This document shows, in pieces, positions 15,271-24,280 of a stretch of DNA of 38,848 nucleotides; within the stretch, counting starts at the first letter, position 1; every line of letters starts with the position of its first letter. The notes beneath the pieces are model-generated. The model had not been told where the DNA came from. It ran no database searches and was given only the letters and a program-made list of their open reading frames with translations. The position numbers and the translations under genes are program-made. The stretch comes from Streptomyces glomeratus (lineage in GTDB: Bacteria; Actinomycetota; Actinomycetes; Streptomycetales; Streptomycetaceae): positions 1 to 38,848 of the forward strand of contig NZ_JAKEEB010000045.1 in the NCBI RefSeq assembly GCF_021462825.1. The letters run 5' to 3'.

Positions 15271-15979
15271 CCGACCATCCCACTTCGGCCGCCCCGACCC
15301 ACCCAGCACTCAGGCCACCAGGACCGTCGCCTGCCATAATCAAGCGACCGCAAAGCAAGGGGCGGCCCGGCAACCCCGGTGGGGCGCTGTCAGCCTGCCC
15401 CCCACGCCCTCCCCAGAACGGGAGGGCCTACTGCCCAACGGGACACGGCGCCGTCTGTCCACGCTCAGTGTCCGGAGAGCGTGTGGGAAACACAGGACCA
15501 CGTGACCAGGACATCTGCCTCGACGGACTGCCGGAGCAACACAGCAGAACTGCGGTGTGCGGCACCTGATGCGGGAGGCAGCCGAGATGGACATCATCGG
15601 GGCGGGTCGACCACGACATTGCGACGGCAATCTGGCCCGACGAAGTCCAGTGCCCACCGAGAGCGGAGCCTTCGGAGAGCCGAAAGTCTGGGCCTGCCTC
15701 GGAGTCAGCTCCTCGGCTGGGCCGCAGAGTCGCCGGAAGGACAAGGTCCGCCTGGTCGGTTAGCGTGAAAAGGAGGCCGATGCGATGGTATCGGTCGCCC
15801 CGCGTTTATGCGGACGGCGCGGGGAGAAGGCGGACAATGGTCGGGGAGATCATTGCACCCCGAACCCAATCGCGCTGTTACCGCGTTGGATAGTCCGCGA
15901 CAAAGAAACGTGGGGCGTGCCCCGAAGGTGATCCTTACGGCGCGCTTGTCACCGGACACCAGCTAAAGGGGGCCCACTT
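15271..15979. other. Long intergenic region between exporter and hydrolase genes
   Basis: About 700 nt. Only short, poorly supported frames are present on either strand. One of 68 codons at 15557-15763, containing HLMREAAEMDIIGAG, might be a gene fragment but has no motif or family resemblance I recognise. The 3' end supplies the ribosome site AAAGGGGG (about 15964-15971) of the hydrolase at 15980. I could not identify a convincing promoter or terminator hairpin. Confidence 0.4.
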
Positions 15980-16807
15980 ATGCCTTTCCTTACCACCCGG
16001 GACAAGACGGAGATCTTCTACAAGGACTGGGGCAGCGGGCAGCCCGTCGTCTTCAGCCACGGCTGGCCCCTCAACGGTGACGCCTGGGACCCACAGGCCA
16101 AGCTGATGGCGGACAACGGCTTCCGCTCCGTCGTGCACGACCGGCGCGGCCACGGGCGGTCGAGCCAGCCGTGGGCAGGCAACGATCTCGACACCTACGC
16201 CGACGACCTCTCGGAGCTGATCGAGTCCCTCGACCTGCGCGACGTCATCCTGGTCGGTCACTCGACGGGCGGCGGCGAGGTCGCCCGCTACATCGGTCGC
16301 CACGGCACTTCCCGCGTCGCCAAGGCCCTGCTCCAGAGCGCCATTCCGCCCCTAATGCTCAAGACAAAGGCCAATCCCGATGGGCTGCCCATCGAGGTCT
16401 TCGACGAGATCAGGGCCGGTATAACCGGTGACAGGTCGCAATACTATGAGGACCTCAGCGCCCCCTTCTACGGCGCAAACCGACCGGGAAATCAGGTCAC
16501 TCAGGGAACGCGCGACTCCTTCTGGATGTGGTGCATGCAGGTGGGCATCAAAGGCTCCTACGACTGCGTGCGGGCCTTCTCCGAGACCGACCTCACCGAC
16601 GACCTCCGTGCGTTCGACATCCCCACGCTCATCGTGCACGGCGACGACGACCAGATCGTGCCCATCATCGCTGCTGGCGACAAGTCGTCCAAGATCGTCA
16701 AAGATAATACCTTCAAGGTGTACGAAGGCGCCCCACACGGTCTGGCGATGGTGGATCCCTACAAGGACAGATTCAACGAGGACCTCCTTGCCTTCGCGCG
16801 GGGCTAG
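15980..16807 (+). CDS. Alpha/beta hydrolase, cofactor-free haloperoxidase (perhydrolase) type
   Basis: A 275-residue protein of normal family length. The nucleophile elbow is GHSTGGGE with Ser95, the acid is Asp224 in HGDDDQIVP, and the base is His253 in GAPHGLAM, a complete catalytic triad. The oxyanion motif HGWPLNGDAW, DRRGHGRSS, and the interior MWCMQ and FSETDLTDDL stretches match bacterial non-haem chloroperoxidases. These act as esterases and form peracids from acetate and peroxide, which halogenate nonspecifically; the physiological substrate is unknown. The ribosome site AAAGGGGG lies about 8 nt before the ATG. No signal peptide is present, so it is cytosolic. The next gene follows after 17 nt on the same strand, suggesting an operon. 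Confidence 0.9.
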   Translation: MPFLTTRDKTEIFYKDWGSGQPVVFSHGWPLNGDAWDPQAKLMADNGFRSVVHDRRGHGRSSQPWAGNDLDTYADDLSELIESLDLRDVILVGHSTGGGEVARYIGRHGTSRVAKALLQSAIPPLMLKTKANPDGLPIEVFDEIRAGITGDRSQYYEDLSAPFYGANRPGNQVTQGTRDSFWMWCMQVGIKGSYDCVRAFSETDLTDDLRAFDIPTLIVHGDDDQIVPIIAAGDKSSKIVKDNTFKVYEGAPHGLAMVDPYKDRFNEDLLAFARG

Positions 16808-16824
16808 GGAGAGGAACTTCCATC

Positions 16825-17880
16825 ATGAAACGGGAGACGAACACCCCAAGGAAGGCGGCGATCGCCGCGGTTCTGGCGGCGTGCTCCCTGGGCGCGCCAC
16901 CCACGCTTGCATCGGGTAGTACTCCGCCACCCAGCGTGCAGGAAACCCCCAACCGAGTGATCAACGCCGCAGGCGCGCCACCCACGCTTGCACCGGGTAG
17001 TACTCCGCCACCCAGCCCGCAGAAAGAGCAGAAAAACCCTTACGATGTGCTCAACGCCGCCGCCGCCCGGGACCCCATCACCGTGACGCCTCTTCGGGGC
17101 GGCGTGTACCTGCTCCAGGGGTCAGGCGGAAACATCGGCGTGCTGCCGAGCAAGGACGGCGCCTTCATGGTGGACGCCGGCATCGCCGTTTCTCGCCAGA
17201 AGATGGAAAGCGCCCTGAACAAGCTCGGGGCTACCCGCATCAGGTACCTAGTGAACACCCATTGGCATTTCGACCACACGGGCGGAAACAGCTGGGTCCA
17301 CGAGCATGGGGCAGAGATTATCGCCACCCCCAATACCCTGCGCAACCTGAGCAAGACCATCCGGGTGGCGGAATGGGTGCACACCTTCACCCCAGTCCCT
17401 GCCGCCGCCCGCCCGACCGTGACCGTCGCCTCCGAGAAGACGTTCACCGTCGGTGGACAGCCAGTGCGGCTGCGTCCCTACAGCCCCGCCCATACCGACG
17501 GCGACCTCTCCGCCGATTTCACCAGGGCGGACGTGCTGTTCACCGGCGACACCTTTTGGAACGATCTCTACCCGTTCATCGACCACGAGACCGGCGGCAG
17601 CATCGACGGGACGATCCGGGCTGCAAACCAGAACATCGCGATGGTGGGCGACGGCACGATCGTCGTTCCCGGGCATGGGCCGGTCGGAAGGCGCGCCGAT
17701 CTGGTGGAGTACCGCAATATGCTCGTCGGCATTCGCAACCGCGTCGCCGACCTCAAGGGCAGGGGCCTTACGGTTGAACAGACCATTGCGGCCAAGCCCA
17801 CCCAGCCCTTCGACGCCAAGTGGGGGCAGGGGATCATCGGCCCGGACCTCTTCACCAAGCTCGTCTATCTCGGCGTGTGA
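16825..17880 (+). CDS. Exported metallo-beta-lactamase-fold hydrolase
   Basis: A 351-residue protein. The N-terminus MKRETNTPRKAAIAAVLAAC is a short signal with a lipobox-like L-A-A-C (Cys20), so it may be a lipoprotein. Residues 23-52 are a Pro/Ser-rich linker made by a tandem duplication. The MBL domain has HWHFDH (His146, His148, Asp150, His151), His223 in SPAHTDGD, Asp242 in FTGDTFW and His284 in VPGHGP: a full binuclear zinc site. Sequence style (NxGVLPSKDGAFMVDAGIA) fits the glyoxalase-II/SoxH-like branch with small-molecule ester or lactone substrates. A strong GGAGAGG precedes the ATG. It is co-transcribed with the haloperoxidase, perhaps for detoxification outside the membrane; this is inference. 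Confidence 0.85.
   Translation: MKRETNTPRKAAIAAVLAACSLGAPPTLASGSTPPPSVQETPNRVINAAGAPPTLAPGSTPPPSPQKEQKNPYDVLNAAAARDPITVTPLRGGVYLLQGSGGNIGVLPSKDGAFMVDAGIAVSRQKMESALNKLGATRIRYLVNTHWHFDHTGGNSWVHEHGAEIIATPNTLRNLSKTIRVAEWVHTFTPVPAAARPTVTVASEKTFTVGGQPVRLRPYSPAHTDGDLSADFTRADVLFTGDTFWNDLYPFIDHETGGSIDGTIRAANQNIAMVGDGTIVVPGHGPVGRRADLVEYRNMLVGIRNRVADLKGRGLTVEQTIAAKPTQPFDAKWGQGIIGPDLFTKLVYLGV
16891..17061 (+). repeat. Tandem duplication inside the MBL-protein linker
   Basis: Copy 1 is 16891-16971 (27 codons) and copy 2 is 16972-17061 (30 codons). Both begin with the codons for GAPPTLA(S/P)GSTPPPS and end with those for (I/L)NAA. The first ~48 nt of each are almost identical, including a shared rare-looking GGGTAGTACTCC block. 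The repeat lengthens the proline-rich spacer between signal peptide and catalytic domain without changing frame. Confidence 0.85.
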
Positions 17881-18044
17881 GATACGTCAGTCATTCGCGC
17901 GATTTGTCGAGAGGATCTCAGCCTGCGCCTCCTGCATGATTATCGTAGTTGCGCGTCTTACCCTTGAAAGTCTGGTCGGTCCGGGTAAGGAGGGGTGGGC
18001 GCGCCAATGCGCAGCGAAGCTCAATCGGAGCTTGCTCAGCTCTC

Positions 18045-18545
18045 TCAACGTAGTGTGGCCTGCGACGTTCCATGAACGCTTGCGTCCCCGTCGGCCAGCT
18101 CTTCGTAGTGGGTTCGCATGCCCGGTACCTGCGGGGCATGCTGGCGGAGCTGCCGCGCAAGAGCTGCTGGAGCATCGCCGATCACGCCGGGGAGACCAGC
18201 CCGGACGGGATGCAGCACCTGTGCGAGGATCTGCGTGCGCTCCTCGTCGACGAGCATCTGGCAGTCGAGTTCCATAAGGCCCACGTCGGGGTGCTGGATC
18301 CGCCTGCGGCTGCTGCGCATCACCCCATCACATGCAGATGTCACAGGGCCTCGAATTTCGGGGATCGCCCGTAGCAGCCGTCTGACCAGGTCCTTCGCCT
18401 GCGCGTCGTCTCGGCGGACGGCTGCGGCCCGCAAGTCGGCGACGAGCGCCCGGGACTCCGTCGCGTGATCCTGAACCGGATACCCGGCCCGGGCGCGGGG
18501 ATCGGTGAACCATCGGTATGACCACCGTGCCCGCGGCACGCGCAG
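18045..18545 (-). pseudogene. 3' fragment of an MmyB-like (MLTR_LBD) transcriptional regulator
   Basis: Reading on the minus strand from about 18545, the sequence is PRARWSYRWFTDPRARAGYP, then ATESRALVADLRAA, LVRRLLRAIPEI, RIQHPDVGLMELDCQML and VDEERTQIL. This is the well-known C-terminal ligand-binding half of Streptomyces XRE/MmyB-like regulators (FTDPRAR, SRxLVADLRAA, HPxxGLxELDC). The N-terminal helix-turn-helix half is absent: upstream is the divergent phosphatase gene. After QIL the sequence departs from the family (GDAPAALARQLRQHAPQVPG) to a stop at 18045. It is therefore a truncated, probably non-functional remnant. The region 17881-18044 holds nothing recognised. Confidence 0.65.
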
Positions 18546-18603
18546 CCGGGTGAGATCGCCGAAGATTGAAGAGCCTGTTTTGTTATGTGTCAGGGAGCCA
18601 CAG

Positions 18604-20568
18604 ATGGACGCCTCGGACGAACTCCTTCGAAGGGCCGCCCCTTCGGCTCTCTTGACCCTGGACGGTGCTATCCGCAGCCTCAATGCGGCGATGGCCAGGG
18701 CACTGGATAGGCCAGCGGAGCAGTGCGTGGGTCGTCGCCTGGTTGATCTGATGCCCGCAAGCCAGCGGACTGCGGTCGAGAGTCTCGTGGCCCACGCCGC
18801 CACGACGAAGACGATCGTGATGCGGGTGCTGGAGTTCCCCGGGGCGGGCGCACCCCCCGTGGTCTGCCTTGTCGAGGCGCAACCCGTGAAAGATCCTGCA
18901 GGTGGCGAACCGCTGGTGTGGGTGCACGAGTTGGACGCGGGAAACGACCTGGGCGGTCTGGTGGTCCCGTTCCGGTTGGCGGCCGAGGCCGCCAACCTCG
19001 GTCTGTGCGTGTATTCACCCCAGGAGCACCAGTTGCAGTGGCTGGGTGGCGCACCCGCCTTGGCGGCGCTGTTCCCGGAGGCCTCCATGTCGTTGTCTGG
19101 GGTGGTTCGGCGAGTCCATCCTGACGACCGCGGGGCTCTACGGCGGCTTATGCGTTCGACCGCCGCCCAGTCTCCCTGGATCACGTTGCGGTTCCTCACC
19201 GAGCACGACGGCTGGCACCTCCTGGCCTGCCGGGCCCGCCGGGCCCAGCTGGGGTCTGGCGGCCCTGAGCGGGTCTTCGGAGTGATCCGTGACGACAGCA
19301 AGGGGGAAGCGCGCCGGCGCAGAGCGTTGGTCGCGCTGAGTGCTGAGCGGCAGCGAGCCGCCGAGATCGCGGCCTTCTCCTCCGCCTTGATCACCGCAGT
19401 CACGGAGCAAGAAGTACAGCAGGTCGTCCTGACCCGGCTCGCCTTGACCTTCGGTGGTACCGGCGCCGCGCTGGCGTTCATCACGAAAGGCCGCCTGCGC
19501 GTCTCCTCCGATGCCGGGATCCCGATACCGGTGGCCGCCCTGCACGGGCTGCCGCTGGACGCCCCCAGCGCGCTGCCCTATGTGATCCGCACTGGCGAGC
19601 CGCAGTTCATTCCCAACCGGGAGGACTACATCCGCCGCTGGCCGCACGGGGCCATGGTGCCGTACTTCGACCAGCTCGACTCCGGCTACGCCATCTCGAT
19701 CACCTCCCTCAGCCCGACCGGCGATCAGCCGCTCGGGGCCTGGTTGGTGACCTACGACAGCGAACACCACTCGTCCCCGGATGAGCGGGCCCTCATGGGC
19801 ACTCTTGCCGACCTTGCAGGCCAGGCACTGAAACGCGTCAGGCTGCAAGAGGCACGAGTCGAGCTCGCCACGGCGCTCCAGCAGACCATGCTCCCCACGC
19901 TGCCCGAGCACCTGCCGGACCTGGACGTCGCCGCCCGGTACCTACCGAGCCGGGACGGGCTGGATATCGGCGGAGACTGGTACGACGCCTTCGTCATGCC
20001 TGACGGTGCCATCGCCCTGGAGATCGGCGACATCCAAGGGCACGACGTGGACGCCGCCGCAGCCATGGGACAGGTGCGCTCGTTCATGCGCGGGATCGCC
20101 GTCCATGAACCGGATCCCGCAACCGTGCTGACGCGCACCAACGAGCTGCTCGTCACGATGGATGCGGCACGATTCGCCAGCTGCACCATGCTGCGTATCG
20201 ACCCGCGTGACGGACGGGTCACCGGCGCCAGCGCCGGCCATGTGCCGTTGCTGTACGCACGCGACGACGGCAGCCACAGCATCCGTGAACTGCCGGGCGG
20301 CCCGGTGCTGGGAGTCCTACCCGACGCCGACTACCGTGAAGGAACCTTCACACTGGACAAGGACACCGCGCTGATCATGGTCACCGACGGCGTGGTCGAA
20401 GGACCGGCCCTGACACTGGACGCCGGACTGGAGCGAGCCGGAACGCTGGCCGCCCAAGCCGTCCACGACGGGCTGAACGTGGAGGAGACCGCCGACCGCA
20501 TCCTCGACGCCGCCGTCGCGGTAGACCACCTCGACGACGTGGCCGTGCTGATCATCCGACGCACATGA
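18604..20568 (+). CDS. PAS-PAS-GAF-PP2C (SpoIIE/RsbU-type) protein phosphatase
   Basis: A 654-residue cytosolic protein. Two PAS-like regions (about 1-110, starting LLRRAAPSALLTLDGAIRSL, and about 118-225, with VHPDDRGALRRLM) precede a GAF domain (about 255-395) and a PPM/SpoIIE phosphatase domain (about 420-654) introduced by LQQTMLPTLPEHLPDLDVAA. The metal ligands are present: Asp458 in GGDWYD, Asp476 in GDIQGHD, Asp595 in TDGVVE and the DD pair at 644-645. Such proteins dephosphorylate STAS antagonists in response to signals sensed by PAS/GAF, releasing sigma factors. The start ATG 18604 has CAGGGAG 5-11 nt upstream. No partner kinase or antagonist gene adjoins it; STAS and RsbW-like pieces lie 5-13 kb away. 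Confidence 0.9.
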   Translation: MDASDELLRRAAPSALLTLDGAIRSLNAAMARALDRPAEQCVGRRLVDLMPASQRTAVESLVAHAATTKTIVMRVLEFPGAGAPPVVCLVEAQPVKDPAGGEPLVWVHELDAGNDLGGLVVPFRLAAEAANLGLCVYSPQEHQLQWLGGAPALAALFPEASMSLSGVVRRVHPDDRGALRRLMRSTAAQSPWITLRFLTEHDGWHLLACRARRAQLGSGGPERVFGVIRDDSKGEARRRRALVALSAERQRAAEIAAFSSALITAVTEQEVQQVVLTRLALTFGGTGAALAFITKGRLRVSSDAGIPIPVAALHGLPLDAPSALPYVIRTGEPQFIPNREDYIRRWPHGAMVPYFDQLDSGYAISITSLSPTGDQPLGAWLVTYDSEHHSSPDERALMGTLADLAGQALKRVRLQEARVELATALQQTMLPTLPEHLPDLDVAARYLPSRDGLDIGGDWYDAFVMPDGAIALEIGDIQGHDVDAAAAMGQVRSFMRGIAVHEPDPATVLTRTNELLVTMDAARFASCTMLRIDPRDGRVTGASAGHVPLLYARDDGSHSIRELPGGPVLGVLPDADYREGTFTLDKDTALIMVTDGVVEGPALTLDAGLERAGTLAAQAVHDGLNVEETADRILDAAVAVDHLDDVAVLIIRRT

Positions 20569-20650
20569 CGGCGCCCGCGCCCTCACACACCCTCTGTACG
20601 CACCCACTGCACTGCTTCGTGGCTCAGGACTCTGGGAACTCGCGCGGTTC

Positions 20651-20720
20651 CGCCTTCAACCTGCTTCGGATCTCGGGCACGGACACGACCAGGTGCACCT
20701 ACCGGTGCCGCAGGGACGCG
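20651..20720 (+). pseudogene. Orphan 70-bp copy of an internal ligase segment
   Basis: This stretch matches 21099-21168 inside the downstream DNA ligase with 64 of 70 bases identical (it encodes AFNLLRISGTDTTRCTYRCR versus AFDLLRISGTDATRWTYRRR). It sits between the phosphatase stop and the ligase start, without flanking ligase sequence. It is either a leftover of a second, older ligase gene or a small local duplication. It has no ribosome site or start of its own. Confidence 0.8.
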
Positions 20721-20760
20721 CCGGGGAGAACGGAGGCGGCCCGTGTGGAAGGCCTGATCC

Positions 20761-21744
20761 ATGTGGACGCTGCCCGAGCCGATGCTCGCCACCCCCGTCG
20801 CCGACCCCGCGCTGCCCGAAGGTTGGGCCGCCGAGCCGAAGTGGGACGGCTGGCGGGCACTCCTGTCGTGGGACGCTCGCCGCCTGGTGCTGCGCTCCCG
20901 CAAGGGCACCGACCTCGAACCGTTCTTCCCTGAGCTACGCTCCGGCACCGCTCAGCTCCCCAATGCGACGGCCCTGGACGGGGAGCTGGTCGTATGGGAT
21001 GCCGCGGGCCGCCTCGCGTTCGAGCGGTTGCAGGGCCGGTTGCAGCGACGCGGTGAGGGCGCGATCCGGCTGGCCGAGCAGTGGCCAGCGCACTTCGTCG
21101 CCTTCGACCTGCTGCGGATCTCGGGCACGGACGCGACCAGGTGGACCTACCGGCGCCGCAGGGCCGCGCTGGAAGCCCTCTTCGTCGACCACCGGCTCAC
21201 CGCGCCGTGGGCGCTGTGCCCGTCGACCACCGACCCGGCCACCGTGCACGACTGGCTGACCAGCTGGACGGCGGTCGGCCTCGAAGGTGTGGTCTACAAG
21301 AGAGTGGACGGCGCCTACGAACCGTCCGTGCGCGGTTGGCGCAAGTACAAGGTCCGTGAGACCGAGGAGGCCATCGTCGGTGCGCACACCGGTTCTCCGG
21401 CGGCACCCCGCACACTGCTGCTAGGCCGATACGGCACGGCCGGGCGCCTGCACTACATCGGGCGCAGCACCACGCTCCCGCAAGCCTCCAGCCGCGACCT
21501 CGCCCCGCTGCTCACCCCGGCCCCGGCCGGTCACCCCTGGACGGGCTGGACATTCTCCGCCGGGTGGGGCACCCGCGAGACCCTGCACGTCACCCTCGTA
21601 CGACCTCAGCTCGTCGTGGAGGTCGGTGTCGACGTCGCCCGCGATAGCGCCGGACGTTGGCGGCACCCCGCCCGGTGGCACCGCCCTCGCCCCGACCTCA
21701 CGCCCACCGACGTTCCGCGCTTTGCCGGAGGAGCGACGGGCTGA
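20761..21744 (+). CDS. ATP-dependent DNA ligase (LigC/LigD-ligase type)
   Basis: A 327-residue protein with nucleotidyltransferase motifs in order: motif I EPKWDGWRAL with adenylated Lys27, motif III ALDGELVVWD, motif IIIa HFVAFDLLR, motif IV LEGVVYKR and motif V RGWRKYKVRE. An OB-fold C-terminus follows (about 205-327). The length fits the short actinobacterial ATP-dependent ligases that seal nicks in DNA repair, including NHEJ back-up ligases. No polymerase or nuclease domain is fused and no ku gene is nearby. The start ATG 20761 has GGAAGG about 10 nt upstream. Upstream lies a decayed 70-bp copy of the region around motif IIIa. Confidence 0.9.
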   Translation: MWTLPEPMLATPVADPALPEGWAAEPKWDGWRALLSWDARRLVLRSRKGTDLEPFFPELRSGTAQLPNATALDGELVVWDAAGRLAFERLQGRLQRRGEGAIRLAEQWPAHFVAFDLLRISGTDATRWTYRRRRAALEALFVDHRLTAPWALCPSTTDPATVHDWLTSWTAVGLEGVVYKRVDGAYEPSVRGWRKYKVRETEEAIVGAHTGSPAAPRTLLLGRYGTAGRLHYIGRSTTLPQASSRDLAPLLTPAPAGHPWTGWTFSAGWGTRETLHVTLVRPQLVVEVGVDVARDSAGRWRHPARWHRPRPDLTPTDVPRFAGGATG

Positions 21745-21930
21745 GAGCTAACGGTGGGCTTGGGCCGGTGGCTGCCGGGGGCCTTCGCCGGCCCCCGGAC
21801 CCCCGCTTCCGCGGCACCGACCGGCGCGGCAAGGAGGAGGGGAGTGCGGCCCGGTGCGCGCCGGCCGGCACCGCGGCCCGTGCACCGTCGCCGTCAGCGG
21901 CGGGGCGGACGGGTCGCGAGGAAGGTGACG

Positions 21931-22356
21931 TCAGCTGTCGGCCGGGACGGCCGCGGCGGACACCGTGGGAAGGACGACGTCAGGGTGGAACTCGGCGTAC
22001 GCCGCGCGGTACTGGGCGAGATGGTCCCGACCGGCCTGGGTGACGTGCAGCAGCGGCCAGTTGTCCCCGTAGTGGCCGTAGGCGTCGAACTGGGCCAGGT
22101 TCGTGTACTCGGCAAGGCCCTGGTCGACGAGGGCTCCGGGCGCCTTCGTGCTGTGGGTGACCTGCTTGACCTCGTACGACATCAAGCCGCGCGGAATCGT
22201 CGCCAGCTCCTCCTCGGTCGCCTTCCCGTACCGCTCGACCTCGGTACGGGCGTGGTGGGCCCGCCGGGGGTTCTCGGTGGCCACGAGGGCAACGAGCAGT
22301 CGCAGGGCGGGTTTGTCCAGCAGCCCGGCCGGGCGGCGCTTGCGCGGCGTCCCCAT
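21931..22356 (-). CDS. Hypothetical protein, convergent with the ligase gene
   Basis: A 141-residue soluble protein. It starts MGTPRKRRPAGLLDKPALRL, then has a helical middle (ARTEVERYGKATEEELATIP, GLMSYEVKQVTHSTKAPGAL) and ends with GHYGDNWPLLHVTQAGRDHL followed by an AYAEFHPDV tail. The layout of helices followed by LLHVTQAGRDHL resembles a winged-helix module at the C-terminus, but I cannot assign a family. No ribosome site is obvious before ATG 22356; an in-frame GTG immediately upstream (22359) is an alternative. Codon use is normal for the region. Confidence 0.5.
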   Translation of the reverse strand: MGTPRKRRPAGLLDKPALRLLVALVATENPRRAHHARTEVERYGKATEEELATIPRGLMSYEVKQVTHSTKAPGALVDQGLAEYTNLAQFDAYGHYGDNWPLLHVTQAGRDHLAQYRAAYAEFHPDVVLPTVSAAAVPADS

Positions 22357-23027
22357 CACTAGGCACCCAGGTGAAGGAGGTGCAGTGGACCTCGGCGGCA
22401 GCCGACCCGACAACTTCCCGTACGACGTCCAGCGGGGCGACGCGGCCGGTGGTGACCAGACCCCGCCGGCCGGAGTGGCTGTGTCCACGCTGGGGGATCA
22501 ACCCGCCCAGCGGAGCGCCGGCGGCCTCTGGCGGGCCTGGCAGGCGGCCAAGCTCGCCGCCGGGGCTTCCCGTACCCGGCTGTGCGGATCTTCCCCTCCC
22601 GAGGCGGGCAGGGCGCCAGGCGCGGGACACGGCCGCCAATTGAGGAAGTCGATGACCGATCAGACAACCAGGTCTCATGCCAAGGCGGATCCCAGCACCC
22701 TGATGTTGGAGTTCCGGCATGTCCACCGGCTGGCGCCTTCGGCGGTCTTGTCGGTGCGTTCGACGCCGCGGGCGCGCAACCGGGCTACCGAGCCCGCCAG
22801 TTCGGGGGGCCGTGGAGACGTGGCCGGCGTCGAAGGCGGCCGCCATGAAAGCCCTGTTGCGTGCGGCGGCCGCGCTACGCCGTGCTGGCCTTGCAGGAGA
22901 TCCTGAACGCCTGCTACACGCAGGGTCTTCACCATCGAGGGGTCAGACAGAGCCTCCAGCGCGATCGCGCGCTTGGTCGGTCCGGCCCTTCCGCCGGACC
23001 TTGAGCTGTTTTCCTTCCTCGGCAGGG
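22357..23027. other. Stretch without a supported intact gene
   Basis: About 670 nt. Several short frames on both strands look partly coding (for example minus strand 22675-23046, containing PSMVKTLRVAGVQDLLQGQ). None has a coherent start, motif or length, and sense appears to jump frames. Probably decayed genes, possibly including mobile-element debris, although no transposase motif was recognised. A clear drop in GC content begins near its right end. Confidence 0.35.
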
Positions 23028-23735
23028 TCATTTCGGCGGGTCCCACAGCAGATGCATTACATGCATCTCCATATCAACGTCCAGATATAGAGGGCACGTG
23101 GATACAAATTTGTCCCTTTCTAGCACCTTCGCCCATTCTGCAGCCTTTGGCGAGCCCGCTGACGCGATCACCGCAGCTGCGAGAATACAGCGCAGCCTCC
23201 AAGTTAGATCGTCGACGACCAATTGCATTTCGTGCAACGAGGGACCCCGACTCTGACTCCTTGCGGTTCCATCCTGACGAGGAGCGTAGGTAACTAGGGA
23301 TAAGTGAAGAGCCACAAAACGGTTCCATGCACCCAAGAGGCCAGGAAAGAACTCGGCCAACTCCACTACCTCATCTTGATTCCACCCCCGAATATCAGAG
23401 GGTGTCGGCGCAAAATAGGCGGCAACACGTGGAGAATTATCCAGGAAACGGTCATAGTGCAACATGTATGCAAGGTCGCGCCTGGATAATGACCTAGTAA
23501 ACCCGAGTAGAGATTTGGCAAGGAGTGCCGTTCTGTCCACGCCGGCTGATTGGGCTGCACTGACCGAAACGTCCAGTAGTCGCCGCGCCCGCCTGGGCAG
23601 ATGCTCGTTGATCTTTACCAGCAGGCGCTGCCCAATGAGCTCACTAAGGACGGCGAGGATGCCTGAAAGAACTGCCAGGACGAAGTAACCAAGGGTATTC
23701 ATGTTTAGTACCGTCGTCACTTTGATCCAGTACAT
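23028..23735 (-). CDS. Hypothetical single-pass membrane protein
   Basis: A 235-residue protein with an N-terminal membrane segment (LGYFVLAVLSGILAVLSELI, about residues 15-34) followed by a soluble domain with a basic helix RRARRLLDVSVSAAQSAG, then AKSLLGFTRSLSRRDLAYML, YFAPTPSDIRGWNQDEVVEL and a C-terminus ending HVMHLLWDPPK. Family not recognised. ATG 23735 and ATG 23702 are both possible; neither has a good ribosome site. The local DNA is clearly more AT-rich than the rest of the window and uses A/T-ending codons, suggesting recent acquisition. Confidence 0.55.
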   Translation of the reverse strand: MYWIKVTTVLNMNTLGYFVLAVLSGILAVLSELIGQRLLVKINEHLPRRARRLLDVSVSAAQSAGVDRTALLAKSLLGFTRSLSRRDLAYMLHYDRFLDNSPRVAAYFAPTPSDIRGWNQDEVVELAEFFPGLLGAWNRFVALHLSLVTYAPRQDGTARSQSRGPSLHEMQLVVDDLTWRLRCILAAAVIASAGSPKAAEWAKVLERDKFVSTCPLYLDVDMEMHVMHLLWDPPK

Positions 23736-23908
23736 CAGAACCCAGAAGCTGAAACCCCATCGCTGAAGCTGCAGCCTTGATTTCTCGGATGAGCCTCTCT
23801 CGTGCTATGGATAGCGAGGTTACAGAGTCTTGCCAATCCGGGTAGCTTTGGCCAAAATTCGAGTCGTCATTCCATCCCGATCAGCAGGATTTCCTCAGTG
23901 CGACATAC

Positions 23909-24280
23909 TCATACCAAGCATGATCTACCGCAGGCCTGTACTGCAATGATGCTATCCAGGTTCCGGGATGCCCATTGGCGATCTCGACGGATCTGTTCTC
24001 CTATTGCGTGCATGTCAGGCGGTAAGCCGGAATCTACCTGGTGGCGCACATCCTCTAGCGCATGAACCTGCTCACGAGTCTCTTCTCGAAGTTCAATCAT
24101 GATTTTATAGAGCTTCATTCGATGCCGCTCCTCGATATCAAGCAGCCGCTGATCCGCCGCGGATACACGCGCAGCTCGCCTATCCTTGTTCTTAATTACC
24201 TGGATAATCAACGGCGCGCCGAAGGCTGCGACCAGACTCCCTGCTGTAGCGATCAGCGCTGTCACGACATCGACTTGCAT
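23909..24280 (-). CDS. Small membrane-anchored coiled-coil protein
   Basis: A 123-residue protein. GGGGGG lies 3-8 nt before ATG 24280. Residues about 3-25 (VDVVTALIATAGSLVAAFGA onward) form a membrane helix, followed by basic KNKDRRAARV and a long charged coiled coil (LLDIEERHRMKLYKIMIELR, EETREQVHALEDVRHQ). The topology, a short helix then a cytosolic coil, is like phage-type or conjugation-associated small proteins, but no family is recognised. It is upstream of and co-oriented with the other membrane protein, in the same AT-richer patch, so the two may form one transferred unit. Confidence 0.55.
   Translation of the reverse strand: MQVDVVTALIATAGSLVAAFGAPLIIQVIKNKDRRAARVSAADQRLLDIEERHRMKLYKIMIELREETREQVHALEDVRHQVDSGLPPDMHAIGEQIRRDRQWASRNLDSIIAVQACGRSCLV

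Noticed and set aside
15379..15768. Possible small genes in the 15.3-15.8 kb gap
   Set aside because: No ribosome site, no motif, and poor frame-specific composition; may be fragments but not supportable.
18546..19484. Upstream continuation of the minus-strand MmyB-like frame
   Set aside because: It is antisense to the PAS/GAF phosphatase and Ser/Arg-rich; only the part below about 18545 shows the ligand-binding pattern.
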